Source: an uncultured Oscillibacter sp. (lineage in GTDB: Bacteria > Bacillota > Clostridia > Oscillospirales > Oscillospiraceae). From it: 14,677 nt of DNA. The translations under genes and the position numbers were made by a program. Positions 14,213 through 14,677 of this stretch are shown here, in pieces. The notes below the pieces were generated by a model. It worked only from the letters and a program-made list of their open reading frames with translations. It was not told the origin of the DNA and did no database searches. The stretch lies in contig CAMMCS010000030.1 in the NCBI GenBank assembly GCA_946494635.1, forward strand, positions 1 to 14,677, in the 5' to 3' direction. Position 1 is the stretch's first letter, and each line of letters starts with the position of its first letter.

Positions 14213-14241
14213 CAAATTGTTGCAGAAAAGAAAACAATTTG
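14213..14241. promoter_or_regulatory. Inverted repeat upstream of the BMP lipoprotein promoter, possible operator
   Basis: CAAATTGTT (14213-14221) and AACAATTTG (14233-14241) form a perfect 9-bp inverted repeat with an 11-base spacer. It ends 9 bases before the -35. The left arm is also part of CAACA-AAT-TGTTG (14210-14222). The position suits an activator or repressor site. No cognate regulator is identifiable in the window. Confidence 0.35.
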
Positions 14242-14250
14242 GAAATTTGG

Positions 14251-14279
14251 TTGCAATCACGGGAAAGAGTTGATATAAT
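14251..14279 (+). promoter_or_regulatory. Strong promoter of the BMP-family lipoprotein gene
   Basis: TTGCAA (14251-14256), a 17-base spacer and perfect TATAAT (14274-14279) preceded by TGA, an extended -10. Transcription would start near 14286. The leader (about 67 bases) has a small TGACC/GGTCA stem (14283-14298 region) and a GCGGGG/CCCTGC stem, but no recognisable purine-riboswitch core. Confidence 0.85.
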
Positions 14280-14352
14280 GGGCCTGACCCACTGAGGTCA
14301 TCCTGCGGGGCTGATTCCCTGCGGGTAACAAAACGAAGGAAGGTAGATTCCA

Positions 14353-14677
14353 ATGAAGAAGTTTCTTGCACTGCTCCTGGCATTGGTGATGTCCCTGTCC
14401 CTGGTCGCCTGCGGCGGCGGGAGCGATACCACCACTGACGAGGGCAACGATACGGAAGGCGGCGATACCCCCGAGGCTGCCAGCTATCAGGTGGCCATGA
14501 TCACCGACTACGGCGATATCACCGACCAGTCCTTCAACCAGACCACCTATGAGGCCTGCCAGGAGTTCTGCGAGGCTGAGGGCCTGCAGTTCAACTACTA
14601 CAAGCCCGTCGGCGACTCCACTGCCGAGCGTGTGGCCATGGTGGACGCCGCTGTGGCCGACGGCTACAACGTCATCG
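14353..14677 (+). CDS. BMP/PnrA-family substrate-binding lipoprotein, N-terminal part (runs off the right edge)
   Basis: The first 108 residues show a lipoprotein signal peptide, MKKFLALLLALVMSLSLVAC, with the lipobox LVAC and Cys20 as the lipidated residue. An acidic Gly/Thr/Asp linker follows (21-44). The start of a periplasmic-binding-protein-like fold comes next: YQVAMITDYGDITDQSFNQ (46-64), then TYEACQEFCEAEGLQFNYYKP, and VAMVDAAVADGYNVI at the edge. The ITDxGDxxDxSFNQ pattern is typical of the basic membrane protein family (PnrA, BmpA, Med), whose characterised members bind nucleosides for an ABC importer. It would sit on the outer face of the membrane. GAAGGAAGG at 14336-14344 is the binding site. 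The nearby deoC-deoD operon supports a nucleoside role. Permease and ATPase genes would be expected just past the edge. Confidence 0.88.
   Translation, partial: MKKFLALLLALVMSLSLVACGGGSDTTTDEGNDTEGGDTPEAASYQVAMITDYGDITDQSFNQTTYEACQEFCEAEGLQFNYYKPVGDSTAERVAMVDAAVADGYNVI

Noticed and set aside
14286..14352. Purine riboswitch ahead of the nucleoside-type lipoprotein gene
   Set aside because: The leader is too short, and the conserved three-way-junction core of the purine aptamer is not present; only small stems are seen.
1..14677. CRISPR array, tRNA or rRNA genes, insertion sequences
   Set aside because: No regularly spaced repeats, no cloverleaf or rRNA-like stretches, and no transposase with terminal repeats were seen on either strand.

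Overview
The window looks like chromosome of a GC-rich member of the Clostridia, most likely the Oscillospiraceae (Oscillibacter/Flavonifractor/Dysosmobacter-like). This is inferred from Firmicutes-type AAGGAGG ribosome binding sites, S-layer homology (SLH) surface proteins, a DeoC/DeoD pair, a Cys-lipoprotein of the BMP family, and sigma-A promoters that mostly carry an extended -10 (TGn before TATACT/TATAAT). No species was identified; that would need a database search.

Layout. 1-598 (minus): N-terminal part of the membrane protease FtsH, divergent from 906-1676 (plus), an RlmB-type 23S rRNA 2'-O-methyltransferase. Directly downstream lies 1714-3867, a 717-residue membrane protein with the architecture of a P1B-type ATPase but without its catalytic motifs. 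A cluster of strong hairpins (3875-4096) closes this operon and faces a small XRE regulator (4202-4579, minus). Divergent from the regulator, a consensus promoter drives a transcript with two very stable leader hairpins and then a protein with two degenerate tyrosine-recombinase-like units plus two winged-helix units (4836-6107).

6377-9289 encodes a large secreted SLH-domain S-layer-type protein behind a structured leader and ended by a bidirectional terminator. Convergent to it is a lone phage-tail-like protein (9375-9875, TTG start). A hairpin-rich gap follows, then a secreted SLH-anchored trypsin-like (HtrA-type) protease (10117-11400, minus). The protease diverges from a plus-strand operon: a metallo-beta-lactamase-fold hydrolase with a C-terminal winged helix (11540-12535), deoC (12557-13213) and deoD (13229-13945). 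After a 400-base regulatory gap with hairpins, an inverted repeat and a very good promoter, a BMP/PnrA-type nucleoside-binding lipoprotein begins at 14353 and runs off the window.

Functional reading. The right end is a nucleoside salvage block: binding lipoprotein, purine nucleoside phosphorylase and deoxyribose-phosphate aldolase. The middle is a cell-surface block: SLH protein and SLH protease. The most unusual genes are the pseudo-P-type ATPase and the duplicated, catalytically degenerate recombinase-fold DNA-binding protein with its structured RNA leader.
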